Source: Streptomyces spectabilis
GTDB lineage: Bacteria > Actinomycetota > Actinomycetes > Streptomycetales > Streptomycetaceae
Direction of reading: 5' to 3'
Assembly (NCBI RefSeq): GCF_008704795.1
Contig: NZ_CP023690.1
Location: forward strand, 1,798,001-1,862,000
DNA length: 64,000 nucleotides
This document shows, one piece after another, positions 61,649 through 64,000 of this stretch; within the stretch, counting starts at the first letter, position 1; each line of letters opens with the position of its first letter. The notes beneath the pieces are model-generated. The model did no database searches. It saw only the letters and a list, made by a program, of their open reading frames with translations, and was not told the origin of the DNA. A program made the position numbers and the translations under genes.

Positions 61649-62226
61649 TACGCCACCGCCTTCACGCTCGTGCCGCTGGCGGTGAACGCCGAGGTCTGCC
61701 GGTGGTCGCGCCTCACGCGGCCGAGCCAAGTCCTCCACGTGATGGGGCCGTGGCACTTGCGGTACGGGTCGTGGAACCAGGAACGGCGATACGCCAGCCC
61801 ACCGCAGTCAGGGCACGCGATCTGAGGTCCGACCGGAGGCCTCCCTCCGTTCGCACCGAAGGCTTCCTGCCGCTGGAACTCGTCCGGCCGCTCAAACTCC
61901 AGGTAGCCCTCGATCACAGTGGCTTCCTTGAGCGGGATGTCCGTCCAGTCGTCGACCCAGTAGGCCAGGGCGTCGTCCTCGTTCTCGGCCTGCACGAAGA
62001 GCACCCGGGTGATGGTCTCGGTGACGATGATCGGGTAGCTGCGTTCGTTGATGCCCCACGCGTTCACGGGTGTTGAGTCGTCGAGAAGTTCCTGCACCTG
62101 CGGGTCCGGTTCGGCGAGCACGGGGCGGGGCCACTTGCTTCCGAGGTACTCGTGCGCGCCGAGGTGCTTCAGGTTGCGGTCACACGTTTGGTAGCTGCTG
62201 TCGGGCTTCGGTTCTCCGCACTTCAT
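61648..62226 (-). CDS. Zinc-ribbon protein, unknown
   Basis: A 192-residue protein. N-terminal CGEPKPDSSYQTCDRNLKHL is a pattern common in Streptomyces phage proteins, a strand-rich middle follows (YPIIVTETITRVLFVQAENE, DDWTDIPLKEATVIEGYLEF) and a CPDCGGLAYRRSWFHDPYRK ribbon near the end. ATGA overlap with the preceding gene. Unknown. Confidence 0.6.
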   Translation of the reverse strand: MKCGEPKPDSSYQTCDRNLKHLGAHEYLGSKWPRPVLAEPDPQVQELLDDSTPVNAWGINERSYPIIVTETITRVLFVQAENEDDALAYWVDDWTDIPLKEATVIEGYLEFERPDEFQRQEAFGANGGRPPVGPQIACPDCGGLAYRRSWFHDPYRKCHGPITWRTWLGRVRRDHRQTSAFTASGTSVKAVA

Positions 62227-62477
62227 CACGCCACCTCGGGCAGGGTTTTGAGGGATTTCATGCGCCGCGTCCAGGCGGCGAGCCGGGCCACTTGCTCGGC
62301 GAGGTTGTCGAGCGTTTCGGCGGGGCTGTCGGTGACACTGATCGCGACCGCACCAGCGCCTTCGCCGATGACGAGGCGGGCTGTGGGCGCACCGTCGAAC
62401 AGACTGGGGCCGACTTCGATGCGGACAGGCCCGTCATTCAAGGCGACGGTCACACCGCCCACGATCTTCGCGGTCAT
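62226..62477 (-). CDS. Small protein, unknown
   Basis: An 83-residue protein, MTAKIVGGVTVALNDGPVRI, beta-rich first half (ARLVIGEGAGAVAISVTDSP), helical end (LDNLAEQVARLAAWTRRMKS). Not recognised. Confidence 0.6.
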   Translation of the reverse strand: MTAKIVGGVTVALNDGPVRIEVGPSLFDGAPTARLVIGEGAGAVAISVTDSPAETLDNLAEQVARLAAWTRRMKSLKTLPEVA

Positions 62478-62959
62478 CGCGCCTCCCCGGCAGGTACGCT
62501 GTAGCTGTCGTCCCAGTAGTGCCGTTTGTCAGCAGTCCGGTGATCGCCCCGGTGCCGGATCGGGAGACTGCAGTGGGTGCCACGCCTCGACACTGACGGG
62601 CATGTCGCCGCCCCCTCCAGCTCTGCGTTCCGGGCCCGCAGGCGGCGGACCTCCGCCAGCAGGGCGGGCATGTGGTCGTGGGCGTCGGCGATGAACAGGG
62701 CGATCCCGCCTGCCCAGTCCGGCAGCTCCGCGAGGACCTCGCCCGACTCGTGGTGACGCACCACGTAGCGCCCGAACCGGTCCGGGGTCCCCTCGACGTA
62801 CTCGCTGCGCCACTCACCGCCGTACCAGTCCCCCGGATGCGACATCTCGATCTCGTCGAGCTCCTCGACCGTCAGCACCGGGTCGGAGCGGCCGAGCGGC
62901 ACCGGCAGCGCACCCCGCTCCCGCACCGCAGCAGCCAGGTCGGTGATCGGATCAGTCAC
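62474..62959 (-). CDS. Actinophage early protein, unknown
   Basis: A 161-residue protein. YVVRHHESGEVLAELPDWAG then ALFIADAHDHMPALLAEVRR and RARNAELEGA (short coiled coil), followed by CPSVSRRGTHCSLPIRHRGD, a Cys/His motif. Frequently seen in Streptomyces phages as a hypothetical protein, from memory. Confidence 0.6.
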   Translation of the reverse strand: MTDPITDLAAAVRERGALPVPLGRSDPVLTVEELDEIEMSHPGDWYGGEWRSEYVEGTPDRFGRYVVRHHESGEVLAELPDWAGGIALFIADAHDHMPALLAEVRRLRARNAELEGAATCPSVSRRGTHCSLPIRHRGDHRTADKRHYWDDSYSVPAGEAR

Positions 62960-63204
62960 GACGCCTCCTTGGGACGGTGGTTGGTGGCGGCGAGGGCGGC
63001 AACATGCTCAGCCCAGCCGGGATAGTCGGCCGCTGTCGAGCAGGCCTCGGGGTGCTCGACCGCGAGCCGCTCCCACGTGTGGTCCAGCGGATCGGCGAGA
63101 TGCCGCATCTCCGCCCCACGCCCCGACAGCCGAACCGCCTCGGCTCCCAGCGCAGGCAGTGCACGATCCAGACGCTCGATCTGGGGCGGGGTATCGATCG
63201 CCAT
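62956..63204 (-). CDS. Small protein, unknown
   Basis: An 82-residue protein, MAIDTPPQIERLDRALPALG, mostly helical, with DPLDHTWERLAVEHPEACST. Start overlaps the preceding stop (ATGATG). Unknown. Confidence 0.6.
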   Translation of the reverse strand: MAIDTPPQIERLDRALPALGAEAVRLSGRGAEMRHLADPLDHTWERLAVEHPEACSTAADYPGWAEHVAALAATNHRPKEAS

Positions 63205-63974
63205 CACCGGCCACCCGCCTCGTCAGACTTGGCGTCACCGAGGGCCGCTCGCCGCACTGGCTTGACCCATTCAGCAACCGGGACCGGGTTCTCCCACCGA
63301 ACAGCGTTCCGCTGCTCGCGATCACACAGGTCAAGGACCCTGGAGAGCCGACGATTCAACCCGTCTCGCTCGCTGCGCAGCTGGTCGATCTGCTTGGCCT
63401 GCTCGGTGATCTGCTGGTAGTAGCGGTCCGCGGCGGCAGCCTTACCGCGCAGGAGCTCCAGATCGGCGTCACGCTCACCCAGCAGCCCCGCAAGGCGGAC
63501 AGACGTCTCCTGCGCTGCGTCACGCTCGACACCGACCGCAGCCAACTCACCGCGCAGATCGTCAATCACTGCACTGCGTTGCCGCGCCTGACGGGACAGC
63601 TCCTGCCGCAGACGGGCAACGAGCCCCCGCGTGCGGCCCAACTCCCAGCTGGCCGCCTCAAACTGCTCGTGATAGCTGTTGGCCTTACGCCAGCCGATGC
63701 CCGACCACTTCCGCTGCCAAGCGACCTCGACGAGCAGGTCATAGACCGCTTCCGGGGCTTCCGCGATGAACGCGGCATCCGCGCGGTCCTGCGCGCCGCC
63801 ACCGAAGACCGCCAGCGGGCTTCCGGACTCGTCGGTGACCACCCCACCGCGGACGTTCGCCTTCCACGGCCCCGGCGTCACGGCATCGACGAGGCCGCGT
63901 ACCGCCTTAATACGTTCGTCGCTCAGGGGCCTGTACGGGTCGGCTTCGCGTTCCGGCATCGGGCGCTCACTCAT
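63204..63974 (-). CDS. Coiled-coil early protein, actinophage type
   Basis: A 256-residue protein. The N-terminal domain (SDERIKAVRGLVDAVTPGPW, SPLAVFGGGAQDRADAAFIA, EAPEAVYDLLVEV) is a well-known unnamed domain in Streptomyces phages and prophages. Residues 110-215 are a long coiled coil (LVARLRQELSRQARQRSAVI, QQITEQAKQIDQLRSERDGL). Unknown role. ATG 63974 overlaps an upstream stop. Confidence 0.65.
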   Translation of the reverse strand: MSERPMPEREADPYRPLSDERIKAVRGLVDAVTPGPWKANVRGGVVTDESGSPLAVFGGGAQDRADAAFIAEAPEAVYDLLVEVAWQRKWSGIGWRKANSYHEQFEAASWELGRTRGLVARLRQELSRQARQRSAVIDDLRGELAAVGVERDAAQETSVRLAGLLGERDADLELLRGKAAAADRYYQQITEQAKQIDQLRSERDGLNRRLSRVLDLCDREQRNAVRWENPVPVAEWVKPVRRAALGDAKSDEAGGR

Positions 63975-64000
63975 CACCGTCACCGCCCTCGAAGTCGCGC
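63967..64000 (-). CDS. 3' end of an upstream gene (partial)
   Basis: The frame ending RDFEGGDGDE-stop (TGA at 63967-63969) overlaps the next start by 8 bp, the same coupling style as its neighbours. Only about ten codons are in the window. Confidence 0.35.
   Translation of the reverse strand, partial: RDFEGGDGDE

Noticed and set aside
1..64000. tRNA genes, CRISPR arrays, rRNA
   Set aside because: No cloverleaf-like sequence with conserved TTCGA arm in context, and no regularly spaced identical repeats, were noticed by eye. A covariance-model scan would be decisive for tRNAs.
1..64000. Integrase, endolysin or holin gene
   Set aside because: No serine or tyrosine recombinase motif and no peptidoglycan hydrolase motif was found; the GH16 protein is not a wall lysin and small membrane proteins cannot be called holins on topology alone.

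Overview
The window looks like part of an actinobacterial, most likely Streptomyces, phage-plasmid. G+C is high throughout. The gene families are typical of Streptomyces mobile DNA: a WhiB-like protein, a TraB-type DNA translocase with Spd-like membrane proteins, a GntR/UTRA repressor of the KorSA type, and DUF4236, DUF4326, DUF4429 and DUF6907 proteins. The same replicon carries a siphovirus-like head and tail module and a conjugation module. pZL12/phiZL12 of Streptomyces is the described precedent that comes to mind, from memory and not from a search. No integrase, endolysin, holin or tape-measure gene is visible; the structural module runs off the left edge.

Layout. Nearly all genes lie on the minus strand, so transcription runs right to left. 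From 64 kb down to 50 kb is an early region: small phage proteins, a RecE-like nuclease with a Sak4-like ATPase, a WhiB-like protein, HNH enzymes, and a replication-initiator-like protein that has an HNH domain and an iteron cluster inside its gene. An IS1182-type insertion sequence (48634-50432) sits in the loop of a terminator-like hairpin. From 48.6 to 41 kb are small accessory genes, a MazG-like enzyme, a toxin-antitoxin pair with a palindromic operator, and a DUF6907 gene on the plus strand. A 1-kb non-coding block (39982-41024) follows.

The control region is at 38-40 kb. A GntR repressor and a divergent GIY-YIG/GntR/UTRA fusion protein share operator-like sites (core TTGCTCTAGAGCGCT), and the same sites cover the promoter of the leftward transfer operon. 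That operon (38.0 to 28.9 kb) contains many small proteins, a NUDIX hydrolase, Spd-like membrane proteins and TraB. An array of CCCTGACAG repeats at the 3' end of traB is a candidate cis-acting transfer locus.

Below 28.9 kb come further small genes, an RNA ligase, a small HTH protein behind a candidate promoter, and then the late region. In transcription order this holds a secreted GH16 hydrolase, tail fibre genes including a 1332-residue protein with about 40 copies of a 20-residue repeat, a sugar-modification cassette (two glycosyltransferases, a nucleotide-sugar dehydrogenase, a methyltransferase), small genes, HNH, a primase-polymerase, small and large terminase, portal, MuF-like protein, scaffold, capsid, a GT4 glycosyltransferase coupled to the capsid gene, head-tail connectors, tail terminator and major tail protein. 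Two forward-strand genes, a Phd-like antitoxin and a DUF4429 protein, are inserted as morons in the structural operon.

Inferred working. The GntR repressor keeps transfer genes silent while the element replicates as a plasmid. TraB moves double-stranded plasmid DNA between hyphae, and the late operon allows release as decorated virions.
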